A stretch of DNA of 64,000 nucleotides from Lepisosteus oculatus. Its lineage: Eukaryota > Chordata > Actinopteri > Semionotiformes > Lepisosteidae. Made by a program: the position numbers and the translations under genes. Shown here in pieces: positions 1 to 17,600 of this stretch (within the stretch, counting starts at the first letter, position 1; every line of letters begins with the position of its first letter). The notes below the pieces were generated by a model, which was not told the DNA's origin, ran no database searches, and saw nothing but the letters and a program-made list of their open reading frames with translations. The DNA lies in the NCBI RefSeq assembly GCF_040954835.1, contig NC_090698.1, positions 5,888,501 through 5,952,500 of the forward strand. Reading direction: 5' to 3'.

Positions 1-530
1 CCCCTCTGTTTCTGTGAGTCAGCAGGTCTGTACGTCTGTCCTCTCTGTTCCTGTGAGTCAGCAGGTCTGCACGTCTGTCCCCTCTGTTCCTGTGAGTCAG
101 CATGCCTGCGAGTCTGTCCCCTCTGTTCCTGTGAGTCAGCAGGTCTGTACGTCTGTCCCCTCTTTCCCTGAGAGTCAGCAGGTCTGTACGTCTGTCCCCT
201 CTGTTCCTGTGAGTCAGCAGGTCTGCACGTCTGTCCCCTCTGTTCCTGTGAGTCAGCAGGTCTGCACGTCTGTCCCCTCTGTTCCTGTGAGTCAGCAGGT
301 CTGTACGTCTGTCCCCTCTTTCCCTGAGAGTCAGCAGGTCTGTACGTCTGTCCCCTCTGTTCCTGTGAGTCAGCAGGTCTGTACGTCTGTCCCCTCTTTC
401 CCTGAGAGTCAGCAGGTCTGTACGTCTGTCCCCTCTTTCCCTGAGAGTCAGCAGGTCTAAGAGTCTGTTCCCTCTGTTCCTGCGAGTCAGCAGATCTAAG
501 AGTCTGTCCCCTGTGTTACTTGAGTCAGCA
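1..530. repeat. 39-bp minisatellite in SIRT2 intron 13
   Basis: About 13 tandem copies of a 39-bp unit containing GAGTCAGCAGGTCTG and CCCCTCTGTTCCTG, decaying toward 530. The array lies just beyond the last SIRT2 exon visible here (581-632). The unit is a multiple of three and free of stops, so it gives a spurious open frame on the plus strand. The left end is cut by the window edge, so the full copy number is unknown. Confidence 0.9.
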
Positions 531-580
531 GATTTGTCCATCACCTCTATTGCGTTGGAAGGTCTGTCAGTCTGTCTCAC

Positions 581-5580
<5,000 letters not shown>

Positions 5581-7109
5581 TTATCCGTCTCGCCCCTCTC
5601 TCCGTCAGTTCGTCGCGGAATTTTACTGCAGTTTCTTGATGTTGCCTTGAATTGATTTCACCCGTCCCTCTTCTGCACTAGACACACAGCGCCCCACCTC
5701 CAAAAGATTGTTATTGTCCGTTTCCTTTACCGTCCGTCTTGCTTTCAGTACCACCCCCAAATCCGTCCGGGTGAAACAACAGTTCCCATTCCTCTGCTTC
5801 TCTTCAGAAAACCGAACGGAATTAGCATTTGCAAAGTATTAATATTGAGTAATGTTAAATATTATCACGTTTTAATTCAAATCACGTTTACCCTGTATAA
5901 CAAAAGCAAATTTCCCCCATTCCTCCCTCCAAAAAAAAGTAAGGATATTTGTCTGGTTTTGTCCAGTGAAGTTCCCCACAGTGTGAATGTGAACTTTTAG
6001 CATCAGGTTCATCAAGATATCCAGACCTAGGTAGGACTAACATCTGTGCTTGATGTTGAGTCAAGACTGTTCATTTTAATAAGGTATGAAATCCACTAAT
6101 CTTGCTAGCAGATTACAGATGAAAACAGGTGAACACACTGAAATCTAAACATTTAATTTCAAATTTCAAATATGTCCTTGAAACACAAATTATTTAAATG
6201 TCTTCCCCCAAAACACATAATAATAGAATAATAGAATAAATAATAGAATTTATTCTGGGCTTTAAAACACTTCTCCACCTATGCAATAAGAGGTGTTACT
6301 TATGAGAAACAATTTTAAAAACCCTGTTAAACTATTGGCCTTCGAGTATCAGGGACTGTCGTGCCAGCATCCGATTCATAATTGTTTAAGCCTGACAGGA
6401 TCGGCTTAGCCATGTGTGGAAGTGTCTGCACACAGAAGAGGCAGTAGGGGTGCATGTGATGTCAGACCTCTACACCAGAACACCGGTAGTTGTCTAATTC
6501 TGCTCACAGACACAGCCCCTAGTGATGCAAACACCCTCCCTGTTAGGAATCCTGGTTTCCTGCTGTCATCCAGTGCAATGACTGCCACTCCAGCACAATG
6601 TCTGGGATACCTGTCTAGCCAGAAGAAGTAGGTTACCTCAGTCCAGAGTCTCTGGCTCGACTGTCTGTCTGCCCTGAACAACCTCACAACGTAGATCGTC
6701 CCTCCTTTCAATCCCTCATTCCATGACTCTCTTCAGTCTCCTTCAGTCCGTTTGCTTCAGGCTCTCTCTCTCTCCCAGTGGATTACTGGATTATCTTCAC
6801 TCTGCTAATCACATTTCACAGATCTGCTTCCTTCTCTTCCCTTCTCTTGATTGGCCAGCGACCCAGGTGTCTGGTCATCTAACACAGAGAACTACCCTTC
6901 TTTCACACACACCCCCTGTGATGTCACAAAAATAGAGCTGTAAATCTCTTCCGCAGTCTCCTGTCTTTATAGCCAAGAGACAAGTTTCAGAGAGGGAACA
7001 AGGCCACAAGAATGTGAAATCTGTGATGGTGGCTTAAAACATAATAGGAAATTTTTAGTTCTGTTTGTACCTGCATGTGATTCAATCTAGGGACATATGT
7101 GACATTGTG

Positions 7110-7272
7110 ACACAGCCCAGACTGGACCTGTGATCTCTAGAGTATAGGTTTCCAATATGACACAGACTGGACCAGTGATCTCTGGACTGTAGGATTACAA
7201 TATGACACAGACTGGACCAGTGATCTCTGGACTGTAGGATTACAATAGGACACAGACTGGACCAGTGATCTC
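7110..7272. repeat. 45-bp dispersed tandem repeat, copy A
   Basis: About 3.5 copies of a unit with core GACTGGACCAGTGATCTCTG and GACTGTAGGATTACAATATG. The same family recurs at 36066-36345 and as a decayed copy near 59358-59425. The last unit here is interrupted at about 7272 and appears to resume at about 8193, beyond the LINE. Confidence 0.85.
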
Positions 7273-7274
7273 TC

Positions 7275-8192
7275 GATCACAAATGGAGAAGAGACTGCGT
7301 ACTGTATAAGGAGGCGGCTGAAACCCTGGCAGCATGGTGCCAGGACAACAACCTGTCTCTCTGAACACCTGCAAGACTAAGGGGTTGACCTTGAACTACG
7401 GAAAACATCAGAGAGCAGACCACACTCCCATTTACATCAACAGGTCTGCAGTGGAGAGGGTCAGCAGTTTAAAGGTCCTAGGTGTTAACATCACAGAGGA
7501 CTTAACCTGGTCTCACCACACCAACATCGTGGTCAAAACAGCACGGCAGCGCCTGTTTTTTTTTCTTTAGGCTAAAGAGGTTTGGCATACCGTCACATAT
7601 CCAAGCCAACTTCTACAGGTGCACTGCTGAGAGTATCCTGACTGGCTGCATCACTGCTGGTATGGGAGCTGCTCCGCCCGGGATCACAGAGTACTGCAGA
7701 GGGTGGTGAAGTCAGCACAGCTCATCACCGGCTGCGTGCTACCGGACATCGAGGATATCTACTCTGTTAGATGCCTCAAGAAAGCCAGGTCTATACTCAA
7801 GGACCCCAGTCACCCAAACCACAGTCTGTTTTCCCTACTACCGTCTGGAAAACGATACTGAAGCCTACAGACAAAGACCAGCAGATTTCAAAACCGCTTT
7901 TTCCCTAGAGCAATAAGACTGCTGGACAGCCAGCCACAGCAGACACCAGCAATTACCCAAACGACCACTGACAGCCAGGCCACTGTGAGGTTTTTGCTTG
8001 CCTGAGGTTTTTTATTATTGCGTAATCTTATAAATTGTTATTGTTTAATTGATTGTATTCTTCTTGTAACCTTCTATCAAATTTGGTCCTATCTCTCCTT
8101 GGTGAGCTTGCGGAAAATGCATTTCACTGTCGACAACCACCGCTGTGTGCTGTATTGTTGTGCATTGATAAATAAACCTTGATTGATTGATT
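7275..8192 (+). mobile_element. Non-LTR retrotransposon (LINE) 3' fragment, decayed
   Basis: The plus strand encodes, with frameshifts, the C-terminal part of a LINE reverse-transcriptase protein: NLSLNTCKTKGLTLNYGK, then AVERVSSLKVLGVNITEDLTW, then PSHIQANFYRCTAESILTG, then QNRFFPRAIRLLD-like remnants near 7890-7930. A run of T residues at about 7557 coincides with a frameshift. The 3' end is a short TTGA-repeat tail (ATTGATTGATTGG). The fragment lacks the N-terminal domains and is not functional. By its motif pattern it is a LINE of the kind often annotated as jockey/CR1/Rex-like in fish; the exact clade needs a library search. Confidence 0.85.
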
Positions 8193-8281
8193 GGACTATA
8201 GGCTTACAATATGGCACAGTGCAGGTCTGGACCAGTTATCTCTGTAGCACAAAATACAGAGGCCTGGGTTAAATTATTATA

Positions 8282-8287
8282 TTTATT
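8282..8287 (-). terminator. Candidate KPTN polyadenylation signal
   Basis: AATAAA on the minus strand, about 315 bases after the KPTN stop codon. It is the first clear hexamer after the stop. No transcript data are available. Confidence 0.5.
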
Positions 8288-8600
8288 ACATATACAAGGA
8301 TTGTAATAAATTAGGATTTTTTGTTAGTTTTAGCACTTACATGGGAGTTAGAAAAACTGGTGCAAATTTTGCACCAGAACAAAATCCTCTAAAGGCATAA
8401 TGGGGAGTTTAAGGTAGGAATTGTATCAAGCAATGCAGTTTCACAAATGTTGGCAACGTTGATTCAATACACTGTCAAAAAGAACAAAATCTTTACATAA
8501 AATACACAAGGAAAGACAGGGGTGAACTGGACTTGACTTGAGCGTTCAGTGCCAGTGCCATGTCAGAGTAAAGTACTAACAACAGCCCACCCCCCATGGG

Positions 8601-11600
8601 CTACAGAGCAGTGCCTTCCTGGTCCTGGACAGGCTTATCCCTGCTGTCTCCCTCCAGCTGCTCCTGGGGGTCTGATGCAGAGTGTAACAGCACCTCCCTG
8701 CTGGCCAGACGCTGCAGCACAAGATCAGCTGTGCGTGTCAGACCGTGCTGGAGACAGGGATGGAAAAGGTTGAGGAAGGAAGAGAGAGAACAGGTGTTAC
8801 ACAAGAAGCGTCTGCAGTGTTCTTGAGTGATCTAAACCGAACTGCTCAGTGCTAGGCAGCTGTGTATAATGCTGTATAATTTTGTACCTACAATGCCCTA
8901 TCCCCTTCAGTGTGCATAGGTTTAGCTCTGCATTAGCACATTGTTTGCCTTTGGAGTTGAGCGCTGTGCAGTTGTGTGCCTGCAGTGTGTGGATTCCCTT
9001 CAGGATCTACAATATGTGGCTAGCGGTATGCAAGACACCAGTCAGGCAGCTCTGTATCTGTGTGGCTATGGGCAGTCTTGTGTAATTTTGTAGCCATGTG
9101 CAGCGTGTTGCAGGGGTGTACCTGCAATGTGTGCAGCCCCTTCAGTGTCAGTATGGCCAGCTCTCTCAGTCCATCTCCAGTCAGGTCCAGGTAGGTAAGT
9201 GAAAGCAGGGGACTCTGGAAGCTCCGCCTCCATACTAGCTGGAACCGCCCCTCAGTCCCCAGGCCCCTCCCCCTCTCAGGGAGGATGTATTTATAGCAGA
9301 GCAGCTCCTGAGAGATGGCAGAGCATGACAGTCACTCCCTGTGAACAGCACTCATGCACACTGGACAGTCATCCCTCTGATAACCCTGCTTCCCTGCAAC
9401 ACCTCTCAGCGAAAACGCAATCCCGACAGTAACACACACACAGCCATTTTCCCCACAGTGAGTCTGGACAACTGGCAGAGCTTCCTGATGCTGGGTGTAA
9501 ACTTCTTCCCGCAGTACTTAACCGCACACGGGCAGCCTCGACTCGAACAGGTCAGAGGCTGTGCAAAGGCAGGAAGCAGGTCACATGCATGGTCGAGTGT
9601 GGAGAGGGCTCAGGGTTTCTGCGCGGGCTTCCTGAGGACCTGTGCAAGATGAATGCAAACTGCTCCGTTGACACAGTGTTCAGCAAGGAAGGGTTCTTAC
9701 AATGTGCAAAGTTCTGGACGTATGTCTTTATGGAGTCTGCATGTTCTGCAGCGGGCATGTGTTTGATTGCTCCGGGAACTCAGAGTTGCACACGCCTCCC
9801 ACAGGCTGGCTCGGCCTGACGGGCTTTGGCAACAGTGCGGCTGCCCTCCAGCTGTGTGCTCTCAGTTCCGCTCGTGGCCCAGGATCAGGACGGGCTCTGG
9901 CCTGCCGTGTCCTCAGGGGGGACGAGAGGCTCTCTGACAACAGATGGCTGTGTGTCACAGCAGGTGCTGCACCGCGTGTTGCAAAGTGCCCGTTTGCAAC
10001 TAACGCTGCTCTACTGCGTGGCTTTTCCATTACTTGAGTGTTCAGTTATAATTTCAACACAACGGTACTTGTGTTTGCCATCACACCCTGGGCTTGAGGC
10101 GCAGTGTCCATCTGTCTGTGTGGGGAGCTTCACATGCTCCCACACAAGCACAAACTCACACACTCACATGCTCTCACACAAGCACAAACTCACACACTCA
10201 CATGCTCTCACACAAGCACAAACTCCCATGCTCGCTCTCACAAGCGCGCACGCTCTCTCACACGCGCTCACACGCTTAACACATGCGCTGCTCTCACACA
10301 CGCGCACGCTCTCACCCTCTCACCTGTCCATAGGTCCCCAGCAGCATCTCCGCCTCACCATCAAAATCAACATCCGTGACGAGAGCACAGAGCACAGCGT
10401 CAAACTGCTCGCTGTCCGGCAGGGGGGCTGGATCGCTCAGACCACGGAGCAGCACATCTCTGCTGAAATAGCACACTGACCAGGCACTGATCTGTACAAC
10501 ACAGCACACTGACCAGACATTGATCTGTACAACACAGCACAGCACACTGACCAGACACTGTAACACTCTAACTATCCAGAAGAACACATTTCAATCAATG
10601 ACTAACTGATGAATAGCACATTTCCAGATCCTCACCACAGGTGTGATAATGACTTACAATAGCAAAGGTTTAATACTGTGCACACTGTTTACCTGAGACC
10701 TACTGACCTGGGGGGACTGACAGGACAGCACTCACCTGTACACCACGGCCATCTCAATGGTACTGGTCACCAGCAGACTGTAGTTACTACTGTCTGCTTC
10801 TGAAATGCACAATCATTGTAAGAGGTATCAGAGCAGAGCAGAGCAGACACACTGCCACAAGGAGAGACAGTCAGGATGGCAGAGCAAAGGCACAATACTA
10901 ACCAAAGCTACAAGGTAAGGTCAAACGTACATCACGCACTCTTAATGTAAGGATTTAAAACACAACTTTAACAGTAGTGTTACTTATGGTTTTCCTAACC
11001 CTAGCAGTGAGGCAAGTCCCCTCTTAACACAATCTTTAGTATCAGCCACAAACTCAGCTCGATGATAGAAAATACTACTAAAATCCATATATGAAATATT
11101 ATGCTAACATACACTGACGCTAAAAAGAGACACTTTGAGAGCTGACAGATACAGCTGTAAGATGCATACATGGCTGTTACAGAGACCTTCACCCCATCAG
11201 TACTGAAAAACATACCCCTCTCACTGTCTCTCTCTGAGCCTGGTCCAGTCAGACTCGGGAAGAGCAGCACAGTGGAGATGGGGCTGTCGTGCTGGATCCG
11301 CCAGCTCTGGAGAACTTCTGGACCACAAAACAACAAGGGCACACAAAGGTCAGCACACTGCTCTGACACTGGAGTGGCTACTGTTCAAACAGGCACACTC
11401 GAAGACATTGCTTTACTGTGTTATTTGTGTAGTTGGGTTTATTGTAATTGTACGGCTGTAGCTAGGTAGTATTTTAGTACCAGTGTATTTGTACTATAGT
11501 AGGTGTAATGATAGTAATATTTGTGTTTTGTGGCTGTTAGTACAGCTGATAGTTGTAACAGTGTGATTTATGTTAGTGTAACTGTGCTAGTGTAATTAGT

Positions 11601-14600
11601 GGTACTGAAGGTGTAGGTTTGTACCTGTCTTAGAGTTAATGTGTTGATGTAGCTGTGTTGGTGTTTTTGTGTGGTGTATCACTGTGTGACTGTGTGAGTG
11701 TAGCTGCGTTGGTGTCACTGTGTGCGAGTGTCACTGTGTGAGTGTAGCTGCGTTGGTGTCACTGTGCGCGAGTGGAGTTGTGTGAGTGTAGCTGCGTTGG
11801 TGTCACTGTGCGCGAGTGTAATTGTGTGAGTGTAGCTGCGTTGTTGTCACTGTGCGCGAGTGTAATTGTGTGAGTGTAGCTGCGTTGGTGTCACTGTGCG
11901 CGAGTGGAGTTGTGTGAGTGTAGCTGCGTTGGTGTCACTGTGCGCGAGTGTAATTGTGTGAGTGTAGCTGCGTTGGTGTCACTGTGTGTGAGTGGAGTTG
12001 CGTGAGTGTAGCTGCGTTGGTGTCACTGTGCGCGAGTGGAGTTGTGTGAGTGTAGCTGCGTTGGTGTCACTGTGCGCGAGTGTAATTGTGTGAGTGTAGC
12101 TGCGTTGGTGTCACTGTGCGCGAGTGGAGTTGTGTGAGTGTAGCTGCGTTGGTGTCACTGTGCGCGAGTGGAGTTGTGTGAGTGTAGCTGCGTTGGTGTC
12201 ACTGTGTGTGAGTGGAGTTGTGTGAGTGTAGCTGCGTTGGTGTCACTGTGTGTGAGTGGAGTTGCGTGAGTGTAGCTGCGTTGGTGTCACTGTGTGTGAG
12301 TGGAGTTGCGTGAGTGTAGCTGCGTTGGTGTCACTGTGTGCGAGTGGAGTTGCGTGAGTGTAGCTGCGTTGGTGTCACTGTGCGCGAGTGTAATTGTGTG
12401 AGTGTAGCTGCGTTGGTGTCACTGTGCGCGAGTGTAATTGTGTGAGTGTAGCTGCGTTGGTGTCACTGTGCGCGAGTGTAATTGTGTGAGTGTAGCTGCG
12501 TTGGTGTCACTGTGCGCGAGTGTAATTGTGTGAGTGTAGCTGCGTTGGTGTCACTGTGTGTGAGTGGAGTTGCGTGAGTGTAGCTGCGTTGGTGTCACTG
12601 TGTGTGAGTGGAGTTGCGTGAGTGTAGCTGCGTTGGTGTCACTGTGCGCGAGTGGAGTTGTGTGAGTGTAGCTGCGTTGGTGTCACTGTGCGCGAGTGGA
12701 GTTGTGTGAGTGTAGCTGCGTTGGTGTCACTGTGCGCGAGTGGAGTTGTGTGAGTGTAGCTGCGTTGGTGTCACTGTGCGCGAGTGGAGTTGTGTGAGTG
12801 TAGCTGCGTTGGTGTCACTGTGTGTGAGTGGAGTTGTGTGAGTGTAGCTGCGTTGGTGTCACTGTGTGCGAGTGTAATTGTGTGAGTGTAGCTGCGTTGG
12901 TGTCACTGTGTGTGAGTGGAGTTGTGTGAGTGTAGCTGCGTTGGTGTCACTGTGTGTGAGTGGAGTTGTGTGAGTGTAGCTGCGTTGGTGTCACTGTGTG
13001 TGAGTGGAGTTGCGTGAGTGTAGCTGCGTTGGTGTCACTGTGTGCGAGTGGAGTTGCGTGAGTGTAGCTGCGTTGGTGTCACTGTGTGTGAGTGGAGTTG
13101 CGTGAGTGTAGCTGCGTTGGTGTCACTGTGTGCGAGTGTAATTGTGTGAGTGTAGCTGCGTTGGTGTCACTGTGCGCGAGTGTAATTGTGTGAGTGTAGC
13201 TGCGTTGGTGTCACTGTGTGCGAGTGGAGTTGCGTGAGTGTAGCTGCGTTGGTGTCACTGTGTGCGAGTGTAATTGTGTGAGTGTAGCTGCGTTGGTGTC
13301 ACTGTGCGCGAGTGTAATTGTGTGAGTGTAGCTGCGTTGGTGTCACTGTGTGTGAGTGGAGTTGTGTGAGTGTAGCTGCGTTGGTGTCACTGTGTGCGAG
13401 TGGAGTTGCGTGAGTGTAGCTGCGTTGGTGTCACTGTGTGTGAGTGGAGTTGCGTGAGTGTAGCTGCGTTGGTGTCACTGTGCGCGAGTGGAGTTGTGTG
13501 AGTGTAGCTGCGTTGGTGTCACTGTGCGCGAGTGTAATTGTGTGAGTGTAGCTGCGTTGGTGTCACTGTGCGCGAGTGGAGTTGTGTGAGTGTAGCTGCG
13601 TTGGTGTCACTGTGCGCGAGTGGAGTTGTGTGAGTGTAGCTGCGTTGGTGTCACTGTGTGTGAGTGGAGTTGTGTGAGTGTAGCTGCGTTGGCGTCACTG
13701 TGCGCGAGTGGAGTTGCGTGAGTGTAGCTGCGTTGGTGTCACTGTGTGCGAGTGGGGTTGCGTGAGTGTAGCTGCGTTGGTGTCACTGTGTGCGAGTGGA
13801 GTTGTGTGAGTGTAGCTGCGTTGGTGTCACTGTGCGCGAGTGTAATTGTGTGAGTGTAGCTGCGTTGGTGTCACTGTGTGCGAGTGTAATTGTGTGAGTG
13901 TAGCTGCGTTGGTGTCACTGTGCGCGAGTGTAATTGTGTGAGTGTAGCTGCGTTGGTGTCACTGTGTGTGAGTGGAGTTGTGTGAGTGTAGCTGCGTTGG
14001 TGTCACTGTGTGTGAGTGGAGTTGTGTGAGTGTAGCTGCGTTGGTGTCACTGTGCGCGAGTGGAGTTGTGTGAGTGTAGCTGCGTTGGTGTCACTGTGTG
14101 TGAGTGGAGTTGTGTGAGTGTAGCTGCGTTGGCGTCACTGTGCGCGAGTGGAGTTGCGTGAGTGTAGCTGCGTTGGTGTCACTGTGTGCGAGTGGGGTTG
14201 CGTGAGTGTAGCTGCGTTGGTGTCACTGTGTGCGAGTGGAGTTGTGTGAGTGTAGCTGCGTTGGTGTCACTGTGCGCGAGTGTAATTGTGTGAGTGTAGC
14301 TGCGTTGGTGTCACTGTGTGCGAGTGTAATTGTGTGAGTGTAGCTGCGTTGGTGTCACTGTGCGCGAGTGTAATTGTGTGAGTGTAGCTGCGTTGGTGTC
14401 ACTGTGTGTGAGTGGAGTTGTGTGAGTGTAGCTGCGTTGGTGTCACTGTGTGTGAGTGGAGTTGTGTGAGTGTAGCTGCGTTGGTGTCACTGTGTGTGAG
14501 TGGAGTTGTGTGAGTGTAGCTGCGTTGGTGTCACTGTGCGCGAGTGGAGTTGTGTGAGTGTAGCTGCGTTGGTGTCACTGTGTGTGAGTGGAGTTGTGTG

Positions 14601-17600
14601 AGTGTAGCTGCGTTGGTGTCACTGTGCGCGAGTGGAGTTGTGTGAGTGTAGCTGCGTTGGTGTCACTGTGCGTGAGTGGAGTTGTGTGAGTGTAGCTGCG
14701 TTGGTGTCACTGTGCGCGAGTGTAATTGTGTGAGTGTAGCTGCGTTGGTGTCACTGTGTGTGAGTGGAGTTGTGTGAGTGTAGCTGCGTTGGTGTCACTG
14801 TGCGTGAGTGGAGTTGTGTGAGTGTAGCTGCGTTGGTGTCACTGTGTGCGAGTGGAGCTGTTGAGTTGTGCAGCAGGAGACTCACCAGTCCGGCACTGGT
14901 CCACCAGCGCCACGCCCACACAGCCATTCTGGCAGCCGAAGGCCGAGAGGCGCAGAGAGCCCCCGACATTGACCACATCCATCCACAGCACGCTGAGGGC
15001 GAGAACGTGGATCAGAAGAGCAGAGTCTGCCCTGCAGGCCGAGCTCACCAGGCCCTGGGCAAGGCTGGGCTCACACACTCAGCAGTACAGGGATGGGAGG
15101 AGTGTTAGTGGACCAGCTGGTGGCGCTCTTCCCAAACCAGTGCCCAGCCTGGTGACCAGGGACACAGAGCTATAAGAGGCACCATCCTTCAGATGAGATA
15201 CTAACCTGAGGTCCCGACTGGCTAAATCAAAGATCCATTGGCACGGTTTCTAAGAGCAGGGAAGTCAGACCTGGTGTCTTGGTTCAAGTCCACTCTGGGA
15301 TACAGCCTGACCTCCCCGAGTTCAGCAGGTGAAGTGATTCCTCTCTCCTCTCTGTCCCCCCTTTGCTGCAGGGCTGCAGGTAAATAACAGCTGCCCCGTG
15401 TCACCCATGTGTGCCTGTACTGCAGCACTGCAGTGGTGGGTGAAGTAGGTCCCCTCCTATATAGGAGCACTCAGGGATCCGATTCAATTCATTACTATTG
15501 CAATTGGTAATCAATATAAGTGTAATTAGTATTAGTATTGAATAATTAATTAAATGTGTAATGTAACAGCATCCTGAGAAGCTCTTACACAGTGAGGCAA
15601 TTGGAGACAGAGCCTTTATACCTCGCCTGTACACCATTACCAAATCAAATACATACACAATACACAGACACAGACACACACGACAGTCACACACAATACA
15701 CAGACAAGGACACATGCACACAGACACACGCACACAGGCACACACACATGAATACACATACTGACTTGCTGGGCAGCTCCTGTAGCTCAGGGAACAGTCG
15801 TTCCACAGGCTGCTCCTCAAACTGGTGCAGAGACACATTCTGTGTAGAAAGACAGAAAGGACAGCTGTCACTCAGCTACCAGCTGCATTACTAAATCACA
15901 CAAACTCCAGTCCTGTTGTACAAGAGGTGCACTATTCCTGCTCCAGAGGGGCAGTGTAATTCTCATTCTTTCTGAGAAGGTGACATGGATAGGGATCAAG
16001 TGCTACTGATGCTTGTGATCTACTATTGTAGATTGTACTATTTTAGATCACTATCAGTGTGTGGTTAGTGCACCAGTGCAACAGTGTCAGGGTGGGGTGA
16101 GTGCACCAGTGCAACAGTGTCAGTGTGGGGTGAGTGCACCAGTGCAACAGTGTCAGGGTGGGGTGAGTGTACCAGTGCTTCAGAATCAGTGTGTGGTGAG
16201 TGCGGCAGTGCAACAGTGTCAGTGTGTGGCGAGTGCACCAGTGCTTCAGTGTTGGCGTGTGGCGAGTGCACCAGTGTACCAGTACTTTAGTGTCGGTGTG
16301 GGATGAGTGTATCTACAATGAGATGTCAGCAGGTCACGAGGCAGCAGTGCGAGATCAGTCCGCTCACCTCTTTGTACAGATGGATTCTCTGATCATGCCC
16401 ACTGAGCAGAAACACTGTCTCGCTGTCGCTGCCTGAGCACTGCACTCTGAGAAGCGGAGGGCGGGGGAAAGGGGAACATCTTGTTAGTACAAGACTCCTT
16501 TCTCATACAGACTAGCAACGGCAAAACAGGCTCACATCACCCTCCGTCTCCTTTCCTCTCTCTCCTTCTTTTTTCCTCCTCCTGATCTTCTTTCTTTTCC
16601 CTTCCTCTCCTCTTTCACTTCCCTCCCTCCTTCTCCCTATTCACTGCCCTCCTTCCTTCTCTCCTCCTGCGGTCTTTCAGGACTCACTCGGAGTGGTACA
16701 GCTGAAAGGGTGTGAACTGCAGCTCCAGGTTCAGGCAGCTCTCTGTGGGGAGGACAGAGAGACATCTGTGTCACACAGACGTCACCAGCACATGGGACAG
16801 GCAGGCTAGCAGACAGACACAACACTAACATACAGAAAAAGAGAAGGCTCTAGCATGTGCTATGTGAGAGGTGTCAGACTCACGTGCAATGGACTCCAGG
16901 TTGAACTCTGACCCTGGCTCATAGTCACAGTAGATGTTTAGGAAAGGACTGGCCTTATCCCCAGAGTCCTGCCAGAGGCACAGAAGAAGAGGAAGAAGAG
17001 GCAGAGAGAGAGCAAGTTTATCAGACAGATACTAACTGCACACTACTGCACAACAGCAATGTTTCAGGAGAGAGAGTGAGAGGGAAAGAGAGGGAGGGAG
17101 ATAAGGAGAGCACAGAGAGAAGGGTGGAGGAAGGAGAGGAGCAGGGAGAGAGCGCGAGAGGGGGTGGCAGGGTTCTGACCTTGATAAAGGTAATACCCAC
17201 GACCAGCCCTCTCTTGGGCGGAGACCTCAGGAAGGAGTCAATCGAGACAATCTCTGCATCCACTGGACAAAAAGACAGTACAGTGTTCCATTATTACTTA
17301 CACAATATACTGCATGAACTTCTCTAGGCATCAGATTTGGACATGTTCACCAATCCAAAAAGTAGGATTGGGAAACAATAAAGACCAGTGATTAAAGCCC
17401 ACGGAAGAGAATGACATTCAATAAGGCTTGGTTACAACTTTTGATCGGACCGACTCTAAATAAAAAACTCTCCCTGGGTACTCAGCTGAGCATCCCCGCG
17501 ACCTACAGATGCAGCCGTTCAAAATGCACGGTACAACTCCGTACCGCGCGAAATTACCGGGGTGAATTGTGGGTACGTGATTAGCTGGCCAAAATGAGCG

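Larger units (their letters stand above)
5581..8600. other. SIRT2-KPTN intergenic spacer
   Basis: The spacer lies between the SIRT2 start codon and the KPTN stop. The first about 200 bases are fairly rich in CpG (TCGTCGCGG near 5610) and probably hold the SIRT2 promoter, but no TATA box or clear core element is visible. From 5800 to 6400 the DNA is AT-rich with nothing recognisable. From 6400 to 7100 there are only short chance frames. A 45-bp repeat (7110-7272) and a LINE fragment (7275-8192) follow, then the presumed KPTN 3' untranslated region. Confidence 0.7.

Noticed and set aside
1-530. Possible CRISPR-like direct repeats
   Set aside because: The repeats are head to tail with no unique spacers, in a vertebrate gene intron; it is a minisatellite.
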